Virus record (IMG/VR): IMGVR_UViG_3300017714_000019
Coordinates: 1-48,074 of that record
Direction: 5' to 3' (one strand)
DNA: 48,074 nucleotides
Origin: a virus
Shown: one piece after another, positions 20,301 through 35,300 of the stretch
Numbering within the stretch: the stretch's first letter is position 1
How the letters are laid out: every line of letters starts with the position of its first letter
Notes under the pieces: model-generated
Database searches by the model: none
What the model was told of the DNA's origin: nothing
What the model saw: only the letters and a program-made list of their open reading frames with translations
Position numbers and translations under genes: made by a program

Positions 20301-23300
20301 CACTATCAGTATCAAATGTTTCTAGTTGGGTGAGATTATAATCTCTAGATCTAGTGTGAACATTATTTGAAGTAGTATCTCTGAGTTTATCTGCTGTCAG
20401 ACTTCCATCAGGTCCCACTATCGCATCTGCGGTATGGAAAGTACCAGCACCAGTCCAGTTAGTGTCAAAGTCTTCGGGGTTTGTCCAAAGATTAGTTCCA
20501 GGAATCTCAGCATCAATCAGAGAGGTAATAGTATCAGCAGTATCTCTAGTGCGTACATTACCAGGATTGTTATACCAATCAAACGTAGTACCAGTGCTAG
20601 AAGTGGTTGCTGTGGTTGTGGATTGGCGACCAGTTAGAACTTCAGAAGAAGTGAAGGCAGTACCACCAAGTCTAACGCCAAGATATAGGATCGAAGCATC
20701 TTCATCCCACTCAAGAACCTTGTAGTATCCACCACCAGTACCACCAATGACCAATTCACCGATAGTAAAGTTTCCAGAAGCACTAGTTACAACAACCTTT
20801 GTGGCAGTTTGCTTGTCATCAGTATCTGTTGTGATTAGATCATGAACAACATTCTTGGTGATTTCATCAACGAATGTGTCATAACTCCAAGAACCGAAAC
20901 CAAACTGAGAATTAACAATCTGTTGAAGTTCAGTATCATAGTAGTTCTGATTATACAGAATGTTCTTGGATGCAGATCTTGCAGTCTGACCAGCAGGTGC
21001 AATAATACCAAGACCGATATCAACCAATTCACGGAAGCGATATACAACCTGATTGATGTCTATAGTCGCTTCAGTGTCGATGTAAGGAGTTTCAGTGGTA
21101 TACAGAGCAGCATAGTCGCCTGTTGTAGGTGTAGCACCTTGAGCAAGAAGATTATTCTTGATTGCAAACTCGCCAATAGTCTTAATTTGCTCAAAGGCAT
21201 ATAGAGTTGGGAGAAGTTCTTCTTCAATATGATTCAAGTGATTGTTGCTATCCAGATACAATCTGAACACGTCAATCGTAGCATTTGATCCACCAGTCTG
21301 AAGATCAGAGAGGATAGCACGGATTATAAGTTTGATATCTCTTTCACACTTACTTAACCCAGTAGAACCAGGATATACAAATGCTTGGAAGTTTACATTA
21401 TTCAGTTGATAAGTAAATTCTGCTGTAGTAAGACCTGTGATCTCTTCAGCAATATAATCTCTGTTGAAGTAAACACGATCTGCAGCAACCGCAAAGTCAT
21501 CAGAAGTAGGTGCTAAAGCATCATTCAGTGTGGTAACTAAGGTGTCAATAGCACCTCTAACATCAGCACAATTGATAGATGTGGTAACCGCACCTGTTGA
21601 TGCACTTACGAATGTATGACCAACTTGAGGTAGGTGTGATATAGAGTTTGCAGTTGCACTTACGAACAAGTGAGCATTACCAGAAGCACTTCCACTATTA
21701 CCTACGTTAATCGTAATTGTAGTATTAGTTACTGCACTAATTGATCTGGATGTACCAGATGCAGGGTCAGTAGAGCGTGGATAAGTTTGTGGTGCAGAAT
21801 GACCATCAGAATCACAAGTAAAGGTCAGAGAATTGTCAGTAATGACAACGCCCATTCCTACCTCTAAATTATGATCTCCGATGCTCAATACAAGTTCGCC
21901 AGATGCTGCATTGTAAGTAGTGCCAGTTCCAGCAGTAAAGGTTTGGTTAGGACCAGACTTATTGATATCAAGAGTAATTGTTGTGTCAGTTACTGATTCG
22001 ATACGAAGATCTCTACCTGAAGAATAATCACCAGGGCGAGGATATGTGTGCTGAGTTGCATTACTATCCATCGCACATGTCATTGTGATGGAATTGTCAG
22101 CAAGTTTTACATAAGAACCAACTTTCAGTGAGTGCGATCCAATAGTAATAACGGAAAGACCATCTGCAGGATCGTAAGTAACATTAGTTGGTGTGAAACT
22201 AGAGGAAGTTCCATCGTCAGTAATACCCCAATCACCAGTGATAATTGCATCTGTATTATCAGTAGTCAAATCTCCAGTAATCGCTTGCTTCATGTAATGA
22301 GCGAGACGATTGTGTGCGTAGATGGAGAACTGGATTTGGTTTCCAATGTGGACCAGTGCGTTGTTGCTATCGAGATAGAACTTAGCAGCACGAATCGTTC
22401 TATAATTTCCACCAATCTCAATATCATTAATGATCTCAGCAATGATTAGTCTGAGGTCAGTCTTGCATCTGTCTGTGCCAGAACCAGAACCATCTGCATT
22501 TCCAGGAATCTCAGAAGCAAGATCGGGATATCTCTGCAGAAGATCATAAGATGTTTTGTCAATAATTGCAGAAGTATTCAGACGGAGCAGATTAGCAGCA
22601 TCTCTAAATCTATACTTACCATCGGTATCGATTTGATTTGTATAGATGATGTCATTTGTTTGATCCGAGTATGTAATTGTAAACGGAACTTCAAGGTAGG
22701 CATCAACTGTAGCACCAACATATTCATAAGTGGGTTGTGATTTAGTGATCGTTCCGAGATGATCTACAGGAGAAGCAAGATTTGCATTTTCTAAAGTATC
22801 GGTGACGATATCTAGAAGTGTACTTGCTGTACCATAAACATCAGCACAATCGAACGTGTTGTAATCAACAACTGTAATTGCATCAGTATCAACGCTTACA
22901 AATGTGTGTGCATATTGCTGACCAGCAGGAGAAGCACCAACATCAATTGTAAACGTATTTGTGGTGTGAGCAGTAATAGGAAGAACTCTTCTGGAAGCAC
23001 GAGTATCAGAAGTTCTAGGATGTGCTAGTTCTCTATCATTACCATCACTAGTACAGGTAAATCTAATTGATTCATCTGCGATAGTAATTGCATCACCTTG
23101 CTTAATAATCGAACCTGAGACTGCAGAGACAAACGTGTGAGCGTAGTTTCCACCTGCCTTAACAGCACCATTACCACCAATTAACTCATCACGAACAAAG
23201 GTATGAACCGATGTATTTGAAGAACTTGGCATCGCGATGGTGATAGTTCCATCTCTATAAGTGATTGCATTTGCAGCAGCACTAACGAAGGTGTGAATAG

Positions 23301-26300
23301 AGTTCACTGCAGTACCACCAGGACCAACATTAACTGTGTATGTGTCAGGAGTGATTGCACTAATTCTCAACCATCTGCCACTGAAAGGATCAGTGCTTCT
23401 TGGATATGTGTGATTGGTGTAGTTATTATCTTGATCACATGTAAATGTAAGTGCGTCATCTTCAACGCGAATCTTATCGCCAACAGACCAACCATGAGCG
23501 ATCTGACTAACTGTAATTCTAGCGTCACCATTACCACCAGATACTGTCAGAACATCGGTCTTAGAGTATCCAGTACCAGCATTGGTAACTGCGTACTCAA
23601 CAATATCTCCTGTACCACTGCCAACTGAAGTGATGCTAATAATTGCACCACTACCAGTACCACCAGTCAAGGCAACGTTGGTCGCTGTAGCATATCCAGT
23701 ACCGATTGTAGTAACCGCAGAGTTACTGATAGTACCCTTCAGAGCGGTAAGAACAAGAACACCTGTTGTAGCGTTATACGTTGCAGTACTTACATCGTGA
23801 CTAGAACCATTATTTAAGATCGGGAGCGATGTATCATAGTTACCATCGCCAGAGCGAGGATATGAGTGCTCAGTTCCATTACTATCAGTGGCACAGGTCC
23901 ATGTCAAAGATTCATTCTGAAGTTTAATAGAAGTTCCAGGTCTGAGTTCGTGATCACCAATCGTTAATACTGTTCTGTTAGTGTTGGGATCATAAGTTGC
24001 AGCACTAACTGTATAGTAGTCATCCAGAGAAGTACCAATAGGAATATCAAACGTATTAGTAGTAACGTTGGAGATCTTCAACCATCCCAAGGAACCAGGA
24101 TCGCTTCTTCTAGGATATGTCTTATTAAGAGTATTGCCATCACTAGTACAGGAGAATGTCAAACCATTATTAACGATTTGAACCTTATCACCATTGGAGT
24201 AACCATGATTTGAAATTGTAAGAGTCATGACTCCTGTTGTGGCAGTATAAGTTGCACCTGTTGGCGTACTAGTTGTGGGACCAACTAAACCATGAGATGC
24301 ACTGGTTAGAACCATGTCACCCGTAGCGGCATCATAAGTTGCACCAGTAGGAGTGAATACTTTTATTGCAACGCCAACATTAACTGTAATTGTAGTAGCA
24401 GTCTCTGCAGTAATAGCAAGAGCTTGACCAGATGCAGGATCGCTAGAACGTGGATAACCAGTTTGTAATGTATTATTATCGGCATCGCAAGTGAAGACTA
24501 CACCACCATCAGCAATAGTAACTGTATTGGAAGTTGTTAAACTATGAGATCCAATCTCAATAACCAGAACACCTGTTGCAGGATTATATGTTGTTCCTGA
24601 TGCAGCAGTAAAGGTTCCAGATGCTCCACCACCAGCAGTAATTGCATTAGTAACACCACTTACAAAGGTATGAACACCAGCAGGATAAGAAGAATCCGTG
24701 ATAGTTGCATCAGTCAACTGCTTCAGACCATGATCTCCCTGAGTATCCCAAATATCATTAGTGATAATATATTCAGCAATCTCTTTTACCTTATCAAATA
24801 CCCAAACAGATTCTTTAATTTCACTTTCAACATGACTTAGTGTAATTGGATTGACTGCTCTGTTGACATACAAAGCAGCAGCATCCCAAATGTGACTATT
24901 GCTACCATTTTCAAGGTCGGAAATAAGTGCGTCAAGAACATCGCGAATGTCGTCTTCACAAGCAATTTCGCCTGTTGGAACTGTGAAGTATGGGAACTTC
25001 TCTTTCATCAGATACACCGCTTCATTAGCGATATAATCTTTGTTTCTTCTGATAAGACCCGCAGCATCATAGTAACGTTGAGTTACCTTAACCAAAGAAC
25101 CTCTAGTTAGAGATGTTGCACGAATTGCATCATTATTAAAGAACTCTCCAGCAGTGAAAGATTCAGTACCAGACCAATCTTCAATATAAGTTGCTGCATC
25201 AGCACCATCGAAGTGGATGAGCAGAACTGCATTAGAGTCACCTTGGAAGATGCCCTGCTGAGGAGTAAATGCATCAGTGTATCGTGCATTTGTAGAAACT
25301 CTCACTTCATCGATATGACCATTGAAGAAGTCGCCATCCGCAATGGTAGCACCAATTCTTAGGGGTTTTGTGGAACCATAATCATTACCATCAACATAAT
25401 TACTCGAACCATCCAAAGCACCATTTACGTATACCTTTGTGGTTCCAGAAGACTTGACTAAAGCAACATGATACCAAGTATCTACGGCAAGAGTAGTAGT
25501 ACCACTCCATACAACCAAGTTGTTAACGAAATACTTCAGATTTGTGCCATCAAGGTACAAGTAAGGAGAAAGTTCTGTGCCTGTAGTTCTAAAGTCAATG
25601 ATTGCTTTCGCACCAGTAACATTTGCAGGTCTAATGTAGCACTCGATTGTAAAATCAGTAGTTCCGAATCCAAACTCAGTGGAAGTAGGAACTGAAACAT
25701 AATCGCCCGTACCATCCAAAAGCAATGAGGTGGTTCCGAATCTCTTTTGGTCTACATCTAGTTGTGCATTACCATTAAAGGTTGCATGATGATAATCTTC
25801 ACCAGTACCTTTTGATCTACCAACTTTTCCAAGATAGATCGTTTGATCAGCAGGTGCATAACCAACAACTTCTGCTTTTGTATCATCGGTTCTAATTACC
25901 TGTCCTTGTCTGAACAGACCATCACCACGAAGTTTATTGAATGTCAGTTTTCTGCTATATGCAGGTTCTGAAACTTGGAAGTCTCCAACATTGTTACCAT
26001 ATTCAAACTTATAATTACGAATGGTTTCATTGTCCAGCAAAGCACCTGTAGCATTATCATAAGTTATGATGTTGTTGCTGATAGGTTCTGTTGAGGGGAA
26101 CTTAATATCATATGGTGTCAGATTATCATCAAAGTCTAGAATGCTTACTTGTGAAGTAGCAATATCATCAAGAATGATATTAGGATACGTTACAGATGCA
26201 ATTCTGTTGAACAATAGACCGAAGAAGTTAGAACCTTCAGAAATTTCAAAGGATCCTGAGTCAGTGTTAGTAATTGGATCTGAATAAGATTGAGAAGTTT

Positions 26301-29300
26301 GAACTTCAACAACAACTCCAGACTGAAGACCAATGATGATGTCTCCATCTTCAATTGAATAAAGACCAGGTGTAGACTGATAAGTACCGATAATCTTACT
26401 CAGAGTCATTGTATTTGTTACTGAGATTTCAGTCTTATAGACAGGAGTGTCTTCTAAATGACTTTGGGCAGCAGTATTATTAACACCTCTGATAACTTCG
26501 ATTGTAGTTGCATCAGTTCCTTGAGTGATATTGACAATTTCAAACAACTCAGGACCCATCTGATATTTCTTACCGATTACAAACTCGCCATCAGCAACAG
26601 GTGCATCATCGTCAGTATTAGCAACCTTTCTAGCAACAACCTCAAAGATTGTAGTTGCAAGTCCAACACCAAATCTGAGTTGAGAAATAGGAGTCTCTTG
26701 ACCTCTTTCAAGGTTAACTTGCTCAACGATTGCACGATCATCATCAAAGTTTCTAACTGTTTCACCGAAGACAAACAGACCAAGATTTGAAACCGAAGTA
26801 GAAGTTGCAAAGATTGCGTTGAATCCAGTAACATTCGCAGTTACAAACTCGTCAGTTATAAATCCAGTATTACCAGAACCAAGATCCGAATAGAAACCTC
26901 TGATGACATTGCCATCGACTTGAGTTACTGTGAATCTAGAGATTGTTGTAGAACCAACAATGACATTACCGACATTAGGGAAGATACCACTAATATTGTT
27001 AAATGTAAGGTCAATTAGAGGTTTTGGTGTGAATGTAATAGTGATATAACGAACACTTGCTGGTGGTTGTGGGGGTTCAGCAAATACCAAGAGGTTGTCA
27101 ATAACATTGAATGCTGTTCCTGGTGTTTGAACAACACCATTCAAGATAATCATCAACTGATTCTCGTTGGCAATAATAGATTGCTGACTAACTGATAGTG
27201 GGAATGCAGTTTCAATACCATCAAAAAGTTGGTCGATATTATCAAGAGTTTGAACTGTCGAGGTCAGAATGTTCTCTGAGGAGGTCAGTCGCTTCTGACG
27301 GAACAGAACTTCAGTATTGTTGAACTCGGAATAGATAGGTTCGACAAGAGCAAAGTTCTGAATATTAGGAACAATCGCTTCTTGTGCAAGTTCAACGGAC
27401 TTGGTGATTTGGAAAGTAGTCTCTTTGTTAGGAATAAATCCATAATCATCTATACTAAGTTCTCCAAAAACTTTAAATGATGCAGGGTGAACATTCTTGA
27501 TAAGAATATCCTTCCACTCATTGATAGAAACTGCAGAACGAACTGCATAAGAGAAGTCTTGATAATAGTAAGAGTCTTGAATTTTCTGAACAATCTCAGA
27601 AGGTTTACCAACATCATCAGTAAATTGACCAGTTGTCTTGGTAATAGAACCAATTTCAAGAACACCTTTAGCAATCTTAAGGTCTGCGATAATACCAGAA
27701 GACTTAGAGATCACACCAGTAATTGATTGACCTACTAAGAAGTTGCCAGTGTAATCAACAATCTTGACAATTCTAGGTCCAACCTGCCAACCATTATTGG
27801 TCGAGATATAACCAGTTGCTGTAGCATTCTCAATAGTGGTGCCCTGATAAACCAGTTCACCCTCTAAGAAAGTAGAAGTGATTACATTTGCTTTAGCAAC
27901 ACCACCAAATGCAGTTGTCAATACCTGTTGACGACCAGTACCATTATTAACAAAAGTGATGGCATCACCCAGTTCAGCATTAGAAGAACTAATAGCAAGT
28001 TTTAATTGATCATCTTCAAGAGAATTTGCTGCACCTGCAATAGCATAATAAGTGGTAGATCCGTTCAATCTACCCAGAGCACCAGAAGAAAGTGGATACT
28101 CAGCACCATCACCAGTGTCTACAACATTCAGAGTGACTTCAGATCCATTTACAATACCATGAGGGAATGCAAATTGCAGAAGACCCAAGTCAATATTAAC
28201 AACATAGTTGAAAGAAGATTTCAGTGAAATAGTAGGTTCAGAAGAATATCCAGAACCAGAATCTTTAACAATGATATCACTTAGTCTGCCATTCTGAACT
28301 ACTGCTTCTGCTACAGCATTAGATCCACCACCACCTGTAATTACAACAGCAGGTGCCTGTGTATATCCAGAACCAGGATCGGATACTGTAATACTCTCAA
28401 GAATAGAAGTAGAGTTAAGTTGTGCGTTAATTGGGAATGTGATCTCAGGACGCAGAGTGTAGTCATGAGGATAATCATAACCGAAGTTATTATTCTTAAG
28501 TCTCTTGATCTTACCAACGCTATCTCCTCTAGTGAAGATTGATGCGCCAGTACCAAAAGGAGGAATGACAACTACAATTTCAGCACCAGAACCAGTTGCA
28601 CCAACACCAAGAATGCCATCAATTGCTTCAATATCAACGGTTGCAGTTGTGTATCCTGTGCCAGGAGATGTCACTGCAACTGCTTGAATCTGACCAGAGA
28701 TTGTATTACCCTCATCATCTTGACCATCGGCAACTGTAATTTGTACAAAACCGCCTTCGCCATCGCCAGAAATAGGTACACTATTATAAGTTCCTACCGC
28801 ATATTCAGTACCAGGATCATTAATTTGAACTCTTTCAATATTTCTGTTAGAAACAATATTGCTAACAACAGGCAATCTTGTATAGAAACCACCAGAGTTT
28901 ACGATTCTAACAGCAGAAATAGAACCAACTGCTTTCTTAGAACTTGTAGCATAAGATGCTGTACTGATTTCACCAACACCCTCTGGTTCATTAAGTAAGA
29001 GGAAACTGAATGTATCTGCACCAGTTGTGATCGTAGCACCTGAAACACTAGTGATATCAAAAATGCCTGCATAAGGAGAATCTACAACATCAAGATAACT
29101 TCCAGAGATGACAGGAGAATCGGCACCAGTTCTAGATGGATCGAAGTAATAAGAGATGTTAGTAACAATACCTCTATCAACTTTCAATGAAATTGTGGAC
29201 TTAGCATTGGATCCAGGATTACCAGGAGTGCCAACACGTTCAATAGAGTTGAAAGAATACTCCAATTTGTAAAGGTTATCCTTCGAGAAAGACAAGTTAG

Positions 29301-32300
29301 ATCCCAACATTGTGGAATGACTAACATCAAAGATATAATTATGTCCATAGTACATCTTCAGGGTTGGAGACTTAACAAAGATGCCAACATTTCCAATACC
29401 ATTTAATGCAGGAGATGTGGTGGCAACTGCAGGCAACTTATAAGTAAATTCAACAGGACTTACAATTGTATTGGTAGTAAATGATCCATTATATTCCGAG
29501 GTTCCAGTAAGAACATTGCCATCGACAAAGATGTTCTCGCCCTGTCTCAGATAATGCTTAGAATTAGTAACAACATAGACTTCATCAGTATTTGCAACAG
29601 CAGTTACTTGTAGGATACTAGTAAGATTAGTTACAATCGTAATCTTAGATACTCCAGTCAAATTAGTGATTGTTGCAACATTATTGTCGGCGTTGAGACT
29701 AAAATCACCAGAATCAAGAGTAATTACAGAACCAACTGCGAAAGAAGAAGATCCAGAAAGTTCATCAATTCGGATAACGTAATCATCGGTAGAATATGGT
29801 TTGAACAATCCAAACTGATCTAGATTATTAGTACCACCAGAAGGTGCATTATATGCAGATAGATCAATTGCAAATGTACCAACACTAGGATTGAAACCTA
29901 CCTGAGCAAAAGTATACCCTGTAATTTCATTGCTAGTACTAACTACAGGACCAACAATTCCATATGTAGATTGCTCACTAAATTGCTCGAATTTTAGATA
30001 ACCAGTGTTAAGATCATTTGTCCAAGAATTATTATTGATCGCAACATAAATGTTGGTGGCATCTTGCCTTACAACATAACCAGAATTGACAAATGCATCA
30101 GAATTATTATAAAGAACTACTTTAGAATTAGTTATTGCCTCAAATGATTGATTGATAGTGAGTTTTTGAACATTATCAATCTTAATAGTATTAGTAGGTT
30201 TGAAATAATACCTATCTTTAACAATTGCCGAAATCTTCAGTTTCTGAGAACCAGGAGATGGAACTGTCGCAGTTCTAGAACTCCAAAGGTCTACAACTGG
30301 TTCCAAAGTCTCAGTATCTTGAGCTAGTGAAGTAGATACATCATTATAGTCTAGAGTTTGCAGACCTACTGCACCTAGAGTGTAATCACTAGTTGTATTT
30401 GTAAGATCGAACGAAGAAAGAGATCCTGCAGTACGAACAAAACCAGTTTTTGTATTTGTTCTCTCTGTAATTGTTCCAAGTCTGTCAGAATCAGAATTCT
30501 TATCAACTTTTAGGGTAAATCCTTCATAATCGATATAATCATATTGTTGTGTATTTGTTGTGAACCATGCAGTATCAGTCCAAGCATATGCCTGAGCAAA
30601 CTGACCACTTGCAGGATATGCAGTAACATCCGAAGGAACTGATGGGTTGAGTGCTCTGTTCTTGAGACGAATATTATCTGCATAGAACTGACCCTGTTCA
30701 TTAGAACGGAATGTTCCTGCTACTCCATCTCTTCCAGGAATATTACCAATATGAAGATCTTTGTTAGCTAGAGTAACATTTGCAACAGATCCAGAGAAAA
30801 CTACATTTCCATTTACATATGCAGCAAATGTACTACCAGTCTTTTTAATACCAATAAACTGCCAAGAATTGTCAGCAAACATGTTTGACAATCCAGACTG
30901 AAGAGAAGTAACTGCAGAATTGATAGGAGTTGTATTTTCGGTAATTACCAAATTCAACTTACCAGTTGAGACATCATAATACAACCAGATACCACCAGTA
31001 GCACCGCTAGCATCACCAACGGCAAGTAAAGTATGCTGTGTCTGACTATAATCACCATTTCCTGCATAATACTTGTACAACATGAACTCAAGAGTCCAAT
31101 CATCGTCAAGTTTACTTCCTAGTTGACTTGAAGGGATCTTAAGTGCAGCATTTGCCCAATCTCCTGTACTACCGATAGTAGCGACATCGAAGGTAAGATT
31201 ATCAGCACCACTAGCACCAAGATTGGCATCAGTAATAGTAAATGTGTCATTTACAAGATAGTTAGTACCAGGATTATCGATATCGATAGATGTACCACCA
31301 TCAGTTTCAACTGTAATTGTGAATGATGCACTGGCACCAGATGCACTAGTTGTTGTATATTTTGACGAATCAATTTCGTATGTTCCTGCTGCTCTAGCAA
31401 GACTGACACTAGCAACATCAAATTTAAATGATTCTGCTCCACCACTACCAAGATTAGCATCTGGGATTGTGATGGTTTCATCTACTGCATAACCAGAACC
31501 ATCTTCTGGAATTGCCGAGATTGTTCCATTACCTGAACCATCGACAACAATTGTGAATGTAGCATTTGTACCACTACCATCTGTAGTGTAATCAGAAGCA
31601 CCAATATTATATGTTCCTGCTGTTCTCTGATTAGTTCTAGTAGCAACATCGAATGTAAGTGGGGATGCGCCGCCACTACCAAGATTAGCATCTAGGATTG
31701 TGATAGTTTCATCTACGGCAAATCCAGAACCACCAGTAACAACACTAGCTGTACAATTACCAGATCCATCAACAACTACTGAGAAAGTAGCACCGCTACC
31801 GCTAGCATCAGTAGTGTAATCGGAAGCACTGATACTATATGTTCCTTGAGATCTTTGAGTTGTAATAGAAGCAACATCAAAGGATAGGTTTTCGGCACCC
31901 GCATTACCTAGATTGGAATCTGCGATTGTGATAGTATCGTTGATTGCATAACCAGATCCACCATTTGTAATGGTGATTGTTGCAGCACCCGCTCCATCAA
32001 CAACAACTGAAAATTCAGCTCCAGTACCAGATGCACTAGTTTCTGAGTATTGTGATGAATTAATTGTATATGTTCCTGCTGTTCTAACATCAGTAATGTC
32101 AGAGACATCAAAGACTAAATCAGCAGCACCACCATTACCAAGTGCGGTATCAGGAACTGTAATCTGTTCATTGAGTACAAAAGCAGAACCAGGAGCACTA
32201 ATAGTGATACCTGTTATCGCACCACTGACATCAACAGCAATCGTGAAAGTTGCGCCTGCACCACTACCATCTGTAGTGTAATCAGAAGCACCAATATTAT

Positions 32301-35300
32301 AAGAACCAGCAACTCTATTTGAATCTGTAGTGCCGCCAGTAACAGCAAGCACTTTACCAATAATTCCTTGATTAATGGTATCTACAGTTACGATATCACC
32401 CAGTGTACCATTATCAAGGGTATCAAGTGTTAGAACCTTACCAATGATGCCATTATCAATAGTGTCAGTTGTTACGATTTCTCCATAACTATCATCAATA
32501 TTATCTACTCCACGAACTCTTCCAGTAAGAGCATCGTCTGCTTTAATCTTTGCAACACCATCTTCAATATCAAGTGATTCTTCACCAAAAGTTCCAATAA
32601 GAACTGTTGGGGTGTAATGGTTTGCAATATCTGTAGCAGTGTCATCTGCAAAGGTTAAGATGAACTCATTTCTGTTCCAAGAAGTTTGACCAGCAAGATA
32701 TACATCACCTGAGTTATCAGTTGCCATACCATAGACTGAAGCACCCTCAACATTATTAATGGTGAAGTCTGTGCTAGTTCTCTTAAGGAAAGTGCCGTCA
32801 TACTTGAGTTTTACATTCTCAATAATCTTATGACCAGTGGTGTCATTAATCTTTGTGAATGCAATATTCAGATCATTGAAGATATCAATATTGGAAACAG
32901 GAGCAAGTTCGATTGTACTTCCAGTAACATATCTCTTGTTCCAGATAATAGTACCAGCAGTATTAAATTTACCAACCCAGAAACTATCTCTAGTCGTACC
33001 ATCACTCTTAAGAGTTAATGTAGCACTGATATAGAATTCATTATATTCATCACAGGCAAGACTTGTATTACCGAATGAATAAACACTATTAACAACTTGC
33101 TTAATGAATGCAACTGCAATTGCATTTGTAGTTAATAATACCTTACCAAAAGCAACATTTACATTAGTAGAGGAATCGGTATCTGCTGTTTCTAGAGTAA
33201 AGTAGATATCAGTACCAACTATCTTCAATGCTGTTAGTTTTTCAGAAGCATTTGCAGAAGACAACTTTCTCTTAATTGCAAAGTTGCCATTCATATCGAT
33301 AGATGCGATAAATGCATCATAAGGATTACCAGAATTAGTATTCGTAAATCCACCAATGATGAATCTAGTATCAGAATATTTTTCTAGTGATGTAATGTGA
33401 TCTGCACGAGTAGCACCAGAAATACCAGCATATGCTTTCTGCCATTCTAGTGTTGCACTGAGACCATTAACATCTTCGACATATTTGGCAAGCATGATGT
33501 CAGGATTATATGCATCAACAACCTGACTATTGGGTTTAGTTAGTCCAGCAACCCAAACCTGATTTCCATCAACATAAAGTTTAACAAATTCGGTATAATC
33601 AAGACCAGTAGTATTGACAAGTGTTTTCTGCCATTCAATTGTGCCATTTGCAGAGAATTTTGCAACAAATGCCACATCAGTATCATCAGCAGCATTTTTA
33701 GTGGTGCCACAGACATACGATTTTTTATCATCAGTTACAACAATGTCATTAACTTTAGTGTTATCATTGTTTTCCAACAAACCAACAAAGTAATCTGTCT
33801 TTTTAAAGATCTGAGGATGCGAGAGAATAATTCTAGGATCTTGAGTATATCCATTACCAGAACTAACGATATTAACTTTATCAATAGAACCAACAGAAGT
33901 TACTACTGCCTCAAGAGAAGCAGATGTTCCGTCACCATCAATAACAATGGTAGGAGGAATGTCAGTATTGTATCCAGAACCAGTTTGAGTAATTACAATC
34001 TCTTCAATACCCTTGTATTGTCTGACAACGAACTCTTTGTTCGTATTTGCCATAATAGGTGTGTAATCAGCAAAGATTCTATCTCCGACTGCTAAGTTAT
34101 GAGGTACACTAGTTGTAATTTTACCAAAACTTACGCCACTAAGATTTTCAAAGTTGTATGAACTAATTGTTTCTCCAAGAATTCTAGAGACTCTAGCAGA
34201 AACGCCGAGACCATCGGTATCAGTATTATCGAAGACCAATCTGTCATCAACTTGATAGTTGATACCAGGATTTTCAATTGAGAATCCAGTAACAGATGCA
34301 TCTTCAAATTTAGTAATTGTTTCAACTTCAATATCAACTTTAGAATCTTCTTTAACCTTGGGGAAATAGTCAAACAATTGTAAAGGAGATTCTTCAAAGA
34401 CTTGATCTGGATCTTGAGTTTCTGCAGAATCTATAACACCATCTCTGTTTTCATCTTCTACTTCAAACAAAAGAATATCACCATCTTCTAGTGATAGAGA
34501 ATTTGTTGAGGCATTTGGAATTCTAGGAACGTCAATATCGACGTTTTCATAAGGATCGCGATATCTAACAACCCCAGTAGGAATATTTTGCTGAGTTGCG
34601 TTAGCATCTAGATTCCATTTATCAACAATAGAATTAAAACTTGGACCCAGTACATAAGGGAATACTGGATTACCTACTGCCGTAGCATCAATAGTTACAA
34701 AATAAACGTATCGACCCTCAGGAAACTCAGGTGTCTTACAGAAACGACCATTATATTGGTCGAGATCTCCTAGGTTGAAAACATACTCATAATCTTCAAT
34801 AAATGTTCCAGCACTATCAGTACTTAATTCAGGACCATCGTTTCTGACAGGACTGATATTAGTAGTCGCATCAAAGATCAAAGATTCTTTAATTCTATAA
34901 GAAGTCAGAAGTCTTCTAAGTGTAGACGATTGATCGGTAGGATCTTCATATCCGTAAGGACCATAGATCGGATTACCATCAAATGCCCAACCGATAATAG
35001 GAGAGTGCTCTAAGGACTCGTCTTCTTCTTCCAATTCTCCTGCAGAGGTTAGGGTCATGTTATCCCCAAGAACATACCTCAGTCTTTGGGGATTAGATAC
35101 ATGAGCATACTCACCACCATACTGGTTATTAAATCCTTCAAAAACTGAACCTTTAGCAGCATCAAATGTTGATGTGGACTGAAGGTTATAGTTCCATTGG
35201 AAAATATTAGCAGTAAATTCTGCAAATTCACCAACTGAAGTTAAATTGATCAGAGTAGTACCCTGAACATAACCAATACCTCTGTTTACGATTTCAATTC

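Noticed and set aside
31165-32316. CRISPR-like regular repeats
   Set aside because: The period is about 230 bp, the repeats stay in frame and encode a protein unit.
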